A DNA stretch of 64,000 nt from an uncultured Carboxylicivirga sp. (GCF_963668385.1 NZ_OY764327.1:3630501-3694500); one strand, 5' to 3'. Positions 38,924 through 49,220 are shown, counted from the stretch's first letter. A program made the numbers and translations. The notes: generated from the sequence alone by a model not told the origin.

Positions 38924-40351
38924 ATGAAAAAAAATCTGTTTACCTATCTGTTTATAGTATTGTTTTCGGCCCAAATGATGAATGCTCAACATGAGCATCC
39001 CCAAACAGAGCATTATACGGCTCCTAAAGATCCAAAAGTTTTAGAAAAGCTTGATGAATGGCAGGACCTAAAGTTTGGTATCATCATCCATTGGGGATTA
39101 TATGCTGTGCCTGGTATTATTGAATCATGGTCAATTTGTTCTGAAGACTGGATTGAAAGGGACAGTACTATAAGTTATAACGATTATAAAAACTGGTATT
39201 TTGGTTTAAAAGATCAATTTAACCCGATTAAATTTAATCCAGAGCAATGGGCTGTAGCTTCTAAAGCAGCAGGAATGAAATATTTGGTTTTTACAACCAA
39301 GCACCACGATGGATTTTGTATGTGGGATACGAAGCAAACAGATTATAGTATTACGCACTCACCGTTTGGTTCAAACGAAAAATCTGATGTATTAAAATAT
39401 ATTTTAGATGCATATCGTGATCAAGATTTTATGGTTGGTACTTACTTTTCTAAACCAGATTGGCATTCAGAATATTACTGGTGGCCTAAATATGCAACTC
39501 CAAACCGAAATAACAATTACGATGCCAATAAAAATCCATGGAGATGGAATCAATTTAAAAAATACACTTATAACCAAATTCAGGAATTAATGACTGGTTA
39601 TGGTGATGTTGATTTGCTTTGGTTAGACGGTGGTTGGGTTCGTCCACTAGAAACAGTAACTGATGAAGTTAGGGCATGGGGAGCCCCTATTCCATCATGG
39701 AGTCAGGATATTGATATGCCTGCGATAGCAAAAATGGCACGTACAAATCAACCAGGTCTTTTAATAGTGGATAGAACAGTAGGTGGTTTGTATGAAAACT
39801 ATCAAACACCCGAACAAAGAATTCCCGATCATGCTTTAGATCATCCGTGGGAAAGTTGTATAACCTTGGGTGGAGCCTGGGGGTATATTCCAACTGACTC
39901 ATATAAACCAACTTCGCAAATAATCAGAACATTAGTTGAAGTAGTTGCTAAAGGTGGTTCTTTATTGTTGGGGGTAGGTCCAACACCTGAAGGAGAATTT
40001 ACTCCTCAACAAGTAGAAAGTTTAAAGAAAATTGGACAGTGGATGGATAAAAATGGAGAAGCTATCTATGCCACACGTGCCTTAAAAAATTGTCAGAGTG
40101 AAAATGTGTTTTTTACTCAATCAAAAGATAAGAAAACAGCTTATGCAATAGCTTGTTACGATGAAAGTCATGCTTTAGAGTCTACTCTATCGTGGGTTGG
40201 AAATGTGCCTGCTAAGGGAAGTGTAATGAGGTTGGTTAGTAATGGTAAAAAAGTAAAATACAAGGTAGATGGTGATACTGTAACTGTTAGTTTACCTACT
40301 GATTTTAAATTGCCTTTAGCCAAAGCAATTGCTTTTAAATATAAGCAGTAA
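38924..40351 (+). CDS. GH29 alpha-L-fucosidase
   Basis: 475 residues, signal peptide MKKNLFTYLFIVLFSAQMMNAQ. Barrel motifs KFGIIIHWGLYAVPG, MKYLVFTTKHHDGFCMWDT (the conserved His-His), TYFSKPDWHSEYYW, and nucleophile Asp235 in LLWLDGGW; also LGGAWGYIPTD and GGSLLLGVGPTPEGEF. GH29 removes alpha-linked fucose with retention. The C-terminal ~80 residues form a small beta-domain. A GTG three bases upstream (38921) is possible, but the ATG is preferred. A hairpin (arms AATAGTATTT/AAATACTATT at 38832 and 38872) lies between the kinase gene and this one. Confidence 0.94.
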   Translation: MKKNLFTYLFIVLFSAQMMNAQHEHPQTEHYTAPKDPKVLEKLDEWQDLKFGIIIHWGLYAVPGIIESWSICSEDWIERDSTISYNDYKNWYFGLKDQFNPIKFNPEQWAVASKAAGMKYLVFTTKHHDGFCMWDTKQTDYSITHSPFGSNEKSDVLKYILDAYRDQDFMVGTYFSKPDWHSEYYWWPKYATPNRNNNYDANKNPWRWNQFKKYTYNQIQELMTGYGDVDLLWLDGGWVRPLETVTDEVRAWGAPIPSWSQDIDMPAIAKMARTNQPGLLIVDRTVGGLYENYQTPEQRIPDHALDHPWESCITLGGAWGYIPTDSYKPTSQIIRTLVEVVAKGGSLLLGVGPTPEGEFTPQQVESLKKIGQWMDKNGEAIYATRALKNCQSENVFFTQSKDKKTAYAIACYDESHALESTLSWVGNVPAKGSVMRLVSNGKKVKYKVDGDTVTVSLPTDFKLPLAKAIAFKYKQ

Positions 40352-40686
40352 ATAAGCTACTGAAACTAGAGTTAATTAAGCCCGAAGGGGAAACAAATTA
40401 TAAAGAAACTAAAATATCGGAGTGGTAAGTTTCTTTTGGATCAACTTGTTACGATTTGCCCGTTTCAAGTTGATTCCAAGAGATTATAAAAAAGGTAAAT
40501 ACTCTATACAAAGTATAAAGTGATGTATTGTAGTATATGTTGAGTTGGTGATGATAAAATATTTATGAAATATCTATAAAACTTAGTGTATATGAGAAAG
40601 GCTAACAATGAAAAAGGAAATGAAAACTGAGAGATAAATCTTAAAAATTGAATCTATTAAATTATTCACTTAACAAGTTGGAATCT
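40352..40686. promoter_or_regulatory. Gene-free leader before the second susC
   Basis: 335 bp without a gene. Two inverted repeats are visible: AAAGAAACT/AGTTTCTTT (40402-40436), possibly a weak terminator of the fucosidase transcript, and TCAACTTG/CAAGTTGA (40441-40473; the pairing extends to GGATCAACTTG with one extra base on the far arm). The second could be an operator or attenuator. No clean promoter pair was found. Confidence 0.4.
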
Positions 40687-43600
40687 ATGAAAAAGACAAT
40701 TGTTAGAGCAACCATGCGAAGGTTTCGATCAGGCTTGAAACCTCTATTCGTATTGGGTTTGTGTTTAGTCGCTTTTACGCAGTTTGTAAGTGCAGAAGGT
40801 AGTATTACTGGTAATTACAATGCCTTACAACAAGATGGAAAAACAGTTACTGGTAGGGTACTCGATTCAAATGGTGAACCGTTGATTGGGGTATCTATTG
40901 TAATTGAAGGAACAACTCAGGGTGTTATCACCGATTTAGATGGTAATTATTCAATTGTAGTTCCATCAGAAGAAAGTGTATTACTTTTTTCATTTATTGG
41001 TTTTAATGCTGAAAAAGTACCTGTTGCAGGTAAGAGCAGTATTAACATTACTTTAATTGAAGATGTTACAGAACTAGAAGGTGTTGTTGTTACTGCTTTA
41101 GGTATTAAACGCGAAAAGAAAGCGTTAACCTATTCTCAACAGACTGTATCAACAGATGAGTTGAGTGAAGCTCGTTCATTAAACGTTGCTAACTCACTAT
41201 CTGGTAAAGTTGCTGGTTTGAACTTTTCAACAACCGGGGGCGGTGTTGGTAGTTCGTCAAGGGTAACTTTACGTGGTAACCGTTCATTAACTGGTAACAA
41301 CCAACCGTTATATGTTATTGATGGTGTGCCAATGGATAACAATGTAGCTAATACAGCTTCTGCCGATATTGGTGGCCGTACTTCTTCGGATGGTATTTCA
41401 AATATCAACCCAGAGGATATTGAATCAATGTCTGTATTGAAAGGTGCTTCTGCTGCTGCTTTGTATGGTACACGTGCAAGTAACGGTGTTATCATCATCA
41501 CAACTAAAAAAGGTGCAAAAGGTCAGGATGCAAAAATCACAATTTCATCTAACTTGATGTTCTCTAAGGCATATAATATGTTGAATTTGCAAGATACTTA
41601 TGGACAAGGTTCAAAAGGTCTCTATGATCCAACTAGTCGCTTAAGCTGGGGTCCTGAAATGAATGGACAACAAGTTGATGCTTGGCAATTGTCTTTTAAC
41701 CCAAACTATGCCGGTCCTGCTACTTATTCTATGACTCCACAACCGGATAATGGTATGGATTTCTTCGAAACAGGTTACAACTGGGCAAAATCGGTTTCAG
41801 CTTCGATGGGTAACGAAAAAATCCAAGGTTATTTCTCATATACAAATACAACAGCACAAGGTATTGTAAAAGGAAATGAATTGAGTCGTCATAACTTAAA
41901 TATACGTTTGACAAGTGATTTAACTGATAAATTGCATTTGGATGCTAAAACCAACTTCATTTCTCAAACAATTGATAACCCTTTAAATACAGGTGAAAGT
42001 TCAGTGGGTGAAGCGGTATATACAATGCCTCGAAGCATGCAATATTCGCAATACAAAGACTATGATTATATTGATGCAGCAGGTTTATTGCAGTATAATT
42101 ATCCAAATCCGAACTCAATTGGTGGCTTAGGTGGTAACCCATATTGGTATGCATTACGTCAACCATATACCGAGGAAAGAGATCGTTTTATTGGTTTTGC
42201 ATCTGCAAAATATGATTTCACTGAAGATTTAAGTTTAATGATTCGTTCAGGTATTGACCAATCAACTAATAAAAACGTTTCATCACAATACGCATCAATG
42301 TCTGTATTGGGTAATGATGTAGGTAGTTATTCCGAAACAACAGGTCAAACAATGGAACTTAACTCTGATTTCTTATTATCATATAATAAAGATTTAGGAG
42401 ATTTCCGTTTTGGAATTAATTTAGGTGGAAACTCATTATATCAAAGAAGATATTCATTAAATGTAGGAGGACAATTAAGTCGTAGAAACTTCTTTGCTAT
42501 TAGTAATTTAGATACTACAACTCCAACATCAAGCTTCTACGAAAAGAGAATCAATTCAATGTATGCTTTTGGTCAGTTGGGCTATAAAGAATACTTATAC
42601 CTAGATGTTACTGCTCGTAATGATTGGTCTTCAACTTTACCTTCAGATAATAGATCTTATTTCTATCCATCCGTTGGTTTAACTGCTGTTTTAAGCGATA
42701 TGCTTAATATCGAATCTAATTTCCTTACTTTCTTGAAAGCACGCGGATCGTATGCTCAGGTAGGTAACGATACCGATCCATACCGTTTAAGTAATGAGTT
42801 ATTATACTATGGATTCAATGGTGGAGCAGTTCAATCTTCAACTACTAAGAACAACTCGGAATTAAAGCCAGAGATCTCAACTTCAAAAGAAGTGGGTGTT
42901 GACGCTCGTTTCTTCGGTAATAAAATTGGTTTAGACTTTACGTATTTCCAAACAAATACCAAAGACCAAATCTTTACAATCAATGTACCTGAAGTGTCCG
43001 GTTATGCAAATGAGGTAGTAAATGGTGGAGAAATTAAAAATAATGGTTTTGAAATCACTTTCAATGCAGATGTATTGCACCGTGCCGATTTTACATGGGA
43101 TCTATCAGCCAACTTTGCTAAGTACCAAACAAAAGTATTAAGCATTATGGAAGGTCGTGATGAATTAGCTATTACTACAGGATATGAACGTGTAGCTCAA
43201 ACAATTGTAAAAGAAGGTGGTGAATATGGTGATCTATACATTAGAGGTTATGCTCGTGATGATGCCGGTAACATTATTGTAAATGCAGCAACTGGTCTAC
43301 CAGAATTTACATCAGGTTTCGATGTGTTAGCAGGTAACTATAACCCTGATTTTACTGCCGGTTTAACTAACCGTTTTAATTATAAAAACTTCTCATTAAG
43401 CTTTTTGATCGACTTTAGAGTAGGTGGCGAAGTTATTTCGTATACTCAGGCTCGTATGGCTGGTGCTGGTGTTAGCGATATTACTTTAAATGGCAGAACT
43501 AATGGTTTTGTTGTTGATGGTGTTAATGTAGCTGCTGATGGTACTACAACTCGTAACACAACTTCTGTTTTAGCAGAAGACTACTGGACACAAGTGGCAA

Positions 43601-43881
43601 GTCGTGACCCACGATCAGCCGAAGATTTTGTTTTTGATGCTACTAATATTCGTTTACGTGAGCTTGTATTAGGGTATTCTCTTCCTAAAAGTATACTAGG
43701 TAATGGTCCTTTCGCAGGTGTTAGTGTATCTGCTGTTGGTCGTAATTTATTCTTCTTTGTAAATAAAGCTGAGTATTTCGATCCTGAACAAGGCGTTGGT
43801 GTAGGTAACTTGCAAGGTATTGAATCATTCAATATTCCTTCAACACGCGACTTTGGTTTTAATGTGAAATTGGACTTTTAA
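40687..43881 (+). CDS. SusC-like TonB-dependent transporter (mannose/fucose-type locus)
   Basis: 1064 residues. Signal segment LFVLGLCLVAFTQFVSAEG, carboxypeptidase-regulatory-like domain (~53-125, VTGRVLDSNGEPLIGVSIVI), plug with VTLRGNRSLTGNNQPLYVID, MSVLKGASAAALYGTRASNG and VIIITTKKG, and the long barrel ending in FNVKLDF. The Ala-Leu-Tyr-Gly-Thr-Arg-Ala plug variant differs from the Ala-Ile-Tyr-Gly-Ala-Arg-Gly of the other two SusCs in this window, so this is a separate lineage. The longest frame starts at a TTG (40648); the ATG at 40687 is chosen. SusD follows after 12 bp. Confidence 0.94.
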   Translation: MKKTIVRATMRRFRSGLKPLFVLGLCLVAFTQFVSAEGSITGNYNALQQDGKTVTGRVLDSNGEPLIGVSIVIEGTTQGVITDLDGNYSIVVPSEESVLLFSFIGFNAEKVPVAGKSSINITLIEDVTELEGVVVTALGIKREKKALTYSQQTVSTDELSEARSLNVANSLSGKVAGLNFSTTGGGVGSSSRVTLRGNRSLTGNNQPLYVIDGVPMDNNVANTASADIGGRTSSDGISNINPEDIESMSVLKGASAAALYGTRASNGVIIITTKKGAKGQDAKITISSNLMFSKAYNMLNLQDTYGQGSKGLYDPTSRLSWGPEMNGQQVDAWQLSFNPNYAGPATYSMTPQPDNGMDFFETGYNWAKSVSASMGNEKIQGYFSYTNTTAQGIVKGNELSRHNLNIRLTSDLTDKLHLDAKTNFISQTIDNPLNTGESSVGEAVYTMPRSMQYSQYKDYDYIDAAGLLQYNYPNPNSIGGLGGNPYWYALRQPYTEERDRFIGFASAKYDFTEDLSLMIRSGIDQSTNKNVSSQYASMSVLGNDVGSYSETTGQTMELNSDFLLSYNKDLGDFRFGINLGGNSLYQRRYSLNVGGQLSRRNFFAISNLDTTTPTSSFYEKRINSMYAFGQLGYKEYLYLDVTARNDWSSTLPSDNRSYFYPSVGLTAVLSDMLNIESNFLTFLKARGSYAQVGNDTDPYRLSNELLYYGFNGGAVQSSTTKNNSELKPEISTSKEVGVDARFFGNKIGLDFTYFQTNTKDQIFTINVPEVSGYANEVVNGGEIKNNGFEITFNADVLHRADFTWDLSANFAKYQTKVLSIMEGRDELAITTGYERVAQTIVKEGGEYGDLYIRGYARDDAGNIIVNAATGLPEFTSGFDVLAGNYNPDFTAGLTNRFNYKNFSLSFLIDFRVGGEVISYTQARMAGAGVSDITLNGRTNGFVVDGVNVAADGTTTRNTTSVLAEDYWTQVASRDPRSAEDFVFDATNIRLRELVLGYSLPKSILGNGPFAGVSVSAVGRNLFFFVNKAEYFDPEQGVGVGNLQGIESFNIPSTRDFGFNVKLDF

Positions 43882-43893
43882 AAAATTGAAGAA

Positions 43894-45462
43894 ATGAAAA
43901 ATACTATAATAACATTATTATCAGCAGTATTTCTTTTGTATGTAACGGGTTGTACCGACGATTTCGATGAAATCAATACTAACCCTAATACACTTACTTC
44001 TGATCAGTTGGATGCCTCAATGGCCGGACCTTCGTTTGCCAATGCTCAATATAAGGGTTTGGGAAACGCATCATGGAGTATACCTGGTGACGATCATGGT
44101 ACATATGGTTTAGCTACCATGTTACACTCAATGCTTTTTGTACACTATTTCTCTTGTCAATCACCAGGATGGCAAACAGAACGTAATGGTATTAACGATG
44201 GTTGGAGAAGTCGTGGTTGGTTACGTTTTTATACATTAGCTGTTCCATCGTTGCGTAATGCTTACACTGCAGCAGAAGGAAATGCTGAAGCAACAGCTGT
44301 ATTGGATATCTGGAATGCATTTATGTTTCACCGTATGACCGACTCATGGGGACCTGTAGCTTATTCAGAAGCAGGACTTGGGGGTACTTCTATTGCATAT
44401 GATGCTCAAAAAGATATGTACGACGGGTTTTTCGATTTATTAGAAAATGCCAATAATACTTTGAGCGGTGTGAATGGAACAGTTGGTGTTTTTCGCGATT
44501 TCGATGCTATTTATGGTGGTGATTCTGAGCTTTGGAGAAAATTCGCCAATTCATTACGCCTTCGTTTAGCGCTTCGTATTTCAGATGTAGATCCTGCAAG
44601 AGCTAAAAGTATTGCAGAAGCTGCTGTAGCTGCAGGTGTAATGGAAAGTAATGATGATTGTGCATTCTTTAAAGCTACCTCTGATACTTACAATAACTTT
44701 ATTGAAATTGCTGGTGGATGGGGATTTTATATGACTGCTGATATGGAAAGTATCTTAAGTGGTTATAACGACCCTCGCTTATCTATTTGGTATACTTCTA
44801 ATGAGGATGGACAATATGTTGGCCAGCCTAATGGAGGTGGAACCATTCGCGATTGGGATGAAGATAAGTTAAGTGAATTAAACAGAGAATCAGTATTTAG
44901 CGATTCAAATACTAAAGATATCGAAGTGATGATGGCAGCTGAATCATATTTCTCTCGTGCTGAATGTGCATTGAAAGGATGGAATATGAATGGAAGTGCT
45001 AAAGATCTTTACGAAGAAGGTGTTCGTCTTTCATTAAATCAATGGGGAGTAACCGATGGAGAAACTGTTGATACTTATTTAGCGGGTACTTCTACTGGTG
45101 CAGTACCAACTTTAGCTGACGAATATACAAAAGTGGGAAAAAGTACAACACCTCCTGTTGATGTACCTGTAGCATGGGCCAGTACTCAAGCAGAGCAATT
45201 AAAACAAATTGCTGTTCAAAAATATTTGGCTCTTTTCCCTGAATCATGGGAGACCTGGTCGGACTTACGTCGTTCAGATGCTGATATTCTTTATCCTTTG
45301 TTGTATACTGAAGATGCCGATCAAAACGATGGTTTAATGAGACGTTTAACTTATGTGCCATCTGAATATAGTACTAACAAAGCGGCTGTTGATGCTGCAG
45401 TAAGTACATTAAATGGTGGAGCTGATAAAGGTAGCGTTCGTGTTTGGTGGGATGTTAACTAA
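43894..45462 (+). CDS. SusD-like lipoprotein (SusD-like_2 type)
   Basis: 522 residues, lipoprotein signal LLYVTGCTDD (Cys20). It starts with DDFDEINTNPNTL, the hallmark of the shorter SusD-like group that pairs with SusCs carrying the AALYGTRA plug. Other features: MFHRMTDSWGPVAYSEAG, FANSLRLRLALRISDVDP, YFSRAECALKGW, QKYLALFPESWETWSDLRRS, RRLTYVPSEY. It binds glycan at the cell surface as the lid of the SusC encoded 12 bp upstream. Ligand unknown. Confidence 0.92.
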   Translation: MKNTIITLLSAVFLLYVTGCTDDFDEINTNPNTLTSDQLDASMAGPSFANAQYKGLGNASWSIPGDDHGTYGLATMLHSMLFVHYFSCQSPGWQTERNGINDGWRSRGWLRFYTLAVPSLRNAYTAAEGNAEATAVLDIWNAFMFHRMTDSWGPVAYSEAGLGGTSIAYDAQKDMYDGFFDLLENANNTLSGVNGTVGVFRDFDAIYGGDSELWRKFANSLRLRLALRISDVDPARAKSIAEAAVAAGVMESNDDCAFFKATSDTYNNFIEIAGGWGFYMTADMESILSGYNDPRLSIWYTSNEDGQYVGQPNGGGTIRDWDEDKLSELNRESVFSDSNTKDIEVMMAAESYFSRAECALKGWNMNGSAKDLYEEGVRLSLNQWGVTDGETVDTYLAGTSTGAVPTLADEYTKVGKSTTPPVDVPVAWASTQAEQLKQIAVQKYLALFPESWETWSDLRRSDADILYPLLYTEDADQNDGLMRRLTYVPSEYSTNKAAVDAAVSTLNGGADKGSVRVWWDVN

Positions 45463-45562
45463 AGTAGAGGAACAAAGAAATAATTAGGGTAATAAATAAA
45501 TGGATCAAAAGTATATCTTTGTTATTTTGATTCAGGAGATTAAACCCATTAATGATTTAACT

Positions 45563-46645
45563 ATGAAAAATAATATTATATATTCATTTATATTAATGAT
45601 GTTCGTCTTTGCATCGTGTGATGATGATGAACAGGTCGTTAATTTCTTACCGTCAAGCACAGTTACTGTTGATGTAGATAAGGTAACGGTTTTTGATACA
45701 TCTTTTCCTGTGAATTTTACATCAACTAGTGATGACGTTAATGAATTAATTATTTCGGGAGGTGAAATTGAAGGTAGAAGTGTTGCTATATCTAATCATG
45801 TTGGTGCAACAACATTCACCGCCGATGATTTTACTAGTACTAACTGGGTGCCTGGAGAAAGTGAAAGTTTTACTTCTTTAATCAATTTTGAGAACAGTCA
45901 AAGTACAACTGTTTTTAATATTAGTGTTGCAGAAGCTTTATCATTAGAAGCATCAAAAGCTACTGTATCAGAGTATGATTCAACAAGAAGTTATTTAGGC
46001 TTTTTAGCAAATTCGTTTTTCCAAAATATTGGTAATATTACTGTCGAATTAGGTGTTAAAAATGCTGCCCAGCCAGTTCCGGTTTTTGATGTAATTGCAG
46101 AAGGTGCCAATGTGATGGATTATTCTTATAATGATTCAGTAATAGGTGCAGACTATTCGTTAGGAGATACAGTTGTTGTAAAAATTACTGGAGTTTCAGG
46201 CAAATATACAGAATCGAAAGAGGTTGAGATACCTGTTATTTCAAAGGTTCTTGCATCAGAATCAGTAGCTACTTTAACTTCTTCTTCTAATAAATTTGCA
46301 TTTCTACCTGCTGAAGAAGGTGGAGTTGATGCTGGAGTTATTAATCTTTATAACATTAAGGGTTTTAATTCTTCAGATGTGATGTTTGTGAAAATTGAAG
46401 AAGGGGAACAGGTTGAAAGCTTTGATGATTTAGATCAATTTTCAACGTTAGTAAGTGTTGTTGATAAGGCTAATCTTACATCACAAGTTGAGTCTGTTAA
46501 GAAAGGTGAGGTTTATGCTTTTAAATACACCTATATGTATTGGGACTATTATGGATATATGAACATTGATGATGTCTTTTTAACAGATGCTGGTGATGCT
46601 GAAAATGGGTTCTCTTTTATCTATAAGCAAGATAAAAAAGACTAA
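45563..46645 (+). CDS. Lipoprotein of the SusCD operon, putative surface glycan-binding protein
   Basis: 360 residues from the ATG at 45563, which directly precedes the lipoprotein signal (LMMFVFASCDDDE); the longer frame upstream adds 21 unlikely residues. The rest is all beta-rich with no motif I recognise: repeated ~90-residue segments beginning VTVDVDKVTVFDTSFPVNFT and LEASKATVSEYDSTRSYLGF suggest two or three Ig-like domains. Its place right after susD, before a strong terminator, is that of SusE/F-type surface glycan-binding proteins, so this role is inferred from position and architecture only. Confidence 0.7.
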   Translation: MKNNIIYSFILMMFVFASCDDDEQVVNFLPSSTVTVDVDKVTVFDTSFPVNFTSTSDDVNELIISGGEIEGRSVAISNHVGATTFTADDFTSTNWVPGESESFTSLINFENSQSTTVFNISVAEALSLEASKATVSEYDSTRSYLGFLANSFFQNIGNITVELGVKNAAQPVPVFDVIAEGANVMDYSYNDSVIGADYSLGDTVVVKITGVSGKYTESKEVEIPVISKVLASESVATLTSSSNKFAFLPAEEGGVDAGVINLYNIKGFNSSDVMFVKIEEGEQVESFDDLDQFSTLVSVVDKANLTSQVESVKKGEVYAFKYTYMYWDYYGYMNIDDVFLTDAGDAENGFSFIYKQDKKD

Positions 46646-46696
46646 TGATAAAGCAGATGAACTTGTTTTTTAACAAGTGATAAATTTTATAGATCG

Positions 46697-46728
46697 AAGA
46701 GGAAATTCAATTGAATTTCCTCTTTTGT
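46697..46728 (+). terminator. Perfect-palindrome terminator after the SusCD-lipoprotein operon
   Basis: AAGAGGAAATTCAA directly abuts TTGAATTTCCTCTT: 14-bp arms without a mismatch, then TTGTT. It is 51 bp after the lipoprotein stop and 25 bp before the DUF4838 gene. Confidence 0.75.
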
Positions 46729-46752
46729 TATCTGGTTATTAATAAAAGATAG

Positions 46753-49011
46753 ATGGTAAAGATGAAGGTTGTATTAGGTGTTTTATGGGTGGGTGTACTA
46801 TTGCTAACAGGATGTAATAAAGTATCTCCGTTAGTTTCTGTTATTGATAATAATCAGTCGGATTATGTAATTGTTGTAGCTGATGATGCCGATAGTTTAA
46901 CTAATAAAGCGGCTATTCAATTGCAGGAATTTCTGTATAAAGTATCAGGTGTTAAGTTGGCAATCGATACACATAAACAAGACGATTGTGGTAATATATT
47001 TATTGGAAATGAATGGATAACATCATCTATATTAGGGCTAGATACGCTTAAAGAGGATGGATTTGTTATTAGGATCAAAAATGATTCTATTGTTTTAAGT
47101 GGTAATTCAGGTAAAGCAAACTTGTATGCAGTAAATACTTTTTTAGAAGAATATGTTGGATGTAATATGCTAACTCCAACAGAATATTTTATTCCTCAAA
47201 AAGAAACGATTGCCATTAAAGAAGGATTAAAGGCTTTCGAACCTGACTTTTCGCTTCGTAAACTTTGTTTTGATGATGACGAGTTTTATGACTATAAGAA
47301 TTGGAATAAACTGGAAGATTTAGATGAATGGGGACTGTTTGTTCATACTTTTCAGCATCTGCTTCCACCCGAAAAATACTACGATAGTCATCCAGAGTAT
47401 TTCTCATTAGTGGGTAGTCATCGATTAAAGGATGGACAGTTGTGTTTGAGTAATCCGGGGACAATAAAAACATTAATTGAAAACTTGCGCCATATGATGG
47501 CTCAGCATCCCGAGAAGAAATACTGGTCGGTATCGCAAAACGATTGTTTTAATTACTGCCAATGTGAAGACTGTAAAGCAATGTATAAAAAATATGGAAC
47601 TATTTCGGGAGCATACATTCACATGGCTAATCAGATAGCAGCTGAATTTCCGGATAAAGTAATTTCCACATTGGCCTACAATTTTACCCGTTCGGCACCC
47701 AAGAATATTAAACCATTGCCTAATGTAAACATCATGTTTTGCTCTATTGAGTGTAACCGCAGTATGCCATTAGCTGACGACGAGCGAAGTGCCGACTTTG
47801 TCAAAGACATGGAAGATTGGAGCCGGTTATCTGATAATATTTTTGCCTGGGATTATGTGGTTCAGTTTAAAAATTACCTTACACCATTTCCGAACTTTAG
47901 TGTATTGCAGCCCAACCTACAATTCTTTAAAAAGCATGGTGTAAAAATCATGTTTGAGCAGGGAAGTGGTCATAACTGGTCCGATTTAAATGAATTGAAG
48001 CAGTACTTACTTTCAAAATTAATGTGGGATGTAAATGTCAATACTGATTCGATTATTAATGATTTTATTACAAAATACTATGGTGATGCGGCTCCCTATG
48101 TACGTTCGTATTTTGATAGAACGCAGCAAAATTTAAAAAAGTACCAAACAAGTGAAAGATTGGATATTTATGGTTTTCCGGCTGATTATATTGATTCATA
48201 TCTGGCACCTGCCTATTTAAAAGAGTATAAGGCAATAATGGATCAGGCCGAAGATGCTGTTAAGGGAGATTCAATGTATCTAAAAAGAGTTCTACGAGCT
48301 CGCTTGGCTGTTGATTTTGCTTATCTTGATATTGCTTTGAATAAAGAACCGGAGGGTATATCTTATTTTGATAGAAGCGGTGATACAATAACAATACGAC
48401 AAGATATGCTGGATTATCTGGATAGCTTTACTAAAAATTCTGTTGCTACCGGAGCGGTCAATATCAACGAACGTTTATTTAAAACGGAAGAATACCGAAA
48501 GTATGTATTAAATAAGTTGCATCGAATTACTGCTACAAATAAAGCTAAAGGAAGGAATATAGAGATACTTACTCAATACAGTGAAAAATATCCTGTTGGT
48601 GGAGGTAAGGCATTAAATGATGGTATTGTTGGTGAATTGGATTTTCATCAGAAATGGTTGGGTTTTGAAGGACATGATATGGTAGCTCTTGTTGATTTGG
48701 AAGAGAATCAACAAGTAACGGAAGTTAGTATGAATTTCCTGAAGGCTATTAATTCCTGGACCTTTTTACCAATCGAGGTAAAAGTAGAGGGATCTGTTGA
48801 TGGTGAGTCCTTTAGAACCTTAGGTGTAATCAAAACAAGCGACAAGGATAGAGGTTTTTTAGTGCAGTCTGTACCCTATGTCGTTACATTTCAATCTACG
48901 GCTATTCGTTATGTTAAGGTATCGGCAAGTTCATTAAAGCAATGCCCCAAGTGGCATCGTGGTTATGGTAATCCATGCTTTATGTTTATCGACGAATTAA
49001 TAGTAGAATAA
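46753..49011 (+). CDS. DUF4838-family putative glycosidase lipoprotein with C-terminal discoidin-like domain
   Basis: 752 residues, lipoprotein signal VGVLLLTGCNK. The N-terminal ~150 residues (IVVADDADSLTNKAAIQLQE, VSGVKLAID) resemble the GH20/GH67 N-terminal alpha/beta domain. Then comes the DUF4838 region: YYDSHPEYFSLVGSHRLKDG, CLSNPGTIKTLIENLRHMMA, SVSQNDCFNYCQCEDCKAMY (a Cys cluster), IMFCSIECNRSMPLADD, FAWDYVVQFKNYLTPFPNF. From ~610 onward an F5/8-type (CBM32-like) beta-sandwich follows (GGKALNDGIVGELDFHQKWL). The architecture suggests an exo-acting barrel enzyme on N-acetyl or uronic sugars, but no reaction is established to my knowledge. A terminator on each side makes it a single-gene unit. 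Confidence 0.8.
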   Translation: MVKMKVVLGVLWVGVLLLTGCNKVSPLVSVIDNNQSDYVIVVADDADSLTNKAAIQLQEFLYKVSGVKLAIDTHKQDDCGNIFIGNEWITSSILGLDTLKEDGFVIRIKNDSIVLSGNSGKANLYAVNTFLEEYVGCNMLTPTEYFIPQKETIAIKEGLKAFEPDFSLRKLCFDDDEFYDYKNWNKLEDLDEWGLFVHTFQHLLPPEKYYDSHPEYFSLVGSHRLKDGQLCLSNPGTIKTLIENLRHMMAQHPEKKYWSVSQNDCFNYCQCEDCKAMYKKYGTISGAYIHMANQIAAEFPDKVISTLAYNFTRSAPKNIKPLPNVNIMFCSIECNRSMPLADDERSADFVKDMEDWSRLSDNIFAWDYVVQFKNYLTPFPNFSVLQPNLQFFKKHGVKIMFEQGSGHNWSDLNELKQYLLSKLMWDVNVNTDSIINDFITKYYGDAAPYVRSYFDRTQQNLKKYQTSERLDIYGFPADYIDSYLAPAYLKEYKAIMDQAEDAVKGDSMYLKRVLRARLAVDFAYLDIALNKEPEGISYFDRSGDTITIRQDMLDYLDSFTKNSVATGAVNINERLFKTEEYRKYVLNKLHRITATNKAKGRNIEILTQYSEKYPVGGGKALNDGIVGELDFHQKWLGFEGHDMVALVDLEENQQVTEVSMNFLKAINSWTFLPIEVKVEGSVDGESFRTLGVIKTSDKDRGFLVQSVPYVVTFQSTAIRYVKVSASSLKQCPKWHRGYGNPCFMFIDELIVE

Positions 49012-49053
49012 GGCTTTCTTATTGATGGAATTTTAATTAAGAATGATTAATGT

Positions 49054-49093
49054 AAAAAAGTCGGAATCTACAATCGGAGGTTCCGACTTTTTT
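49054..49093 (+). terminator. Terminator after the DUF4838 gene
   Basis: Arms AAAAAAGTCGGAA and TTCCGACTTTTTT, 13 bp, perfect, with a 14-base loop and T-run; 43 bp after the stop. Confidence 0.85.
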
Positions 49094-49220
49094 ATTGAAG
49101 GGATATATGATATGTATTTTTTCTTTAGAGCAAATACTTCTGGTAAAGGTTAACTAAAACTTAACTGAAAGTTTGGTAAATGATAAACCAATTCTTTAGA
49201 ACTTACCTAATCAAACGCTA

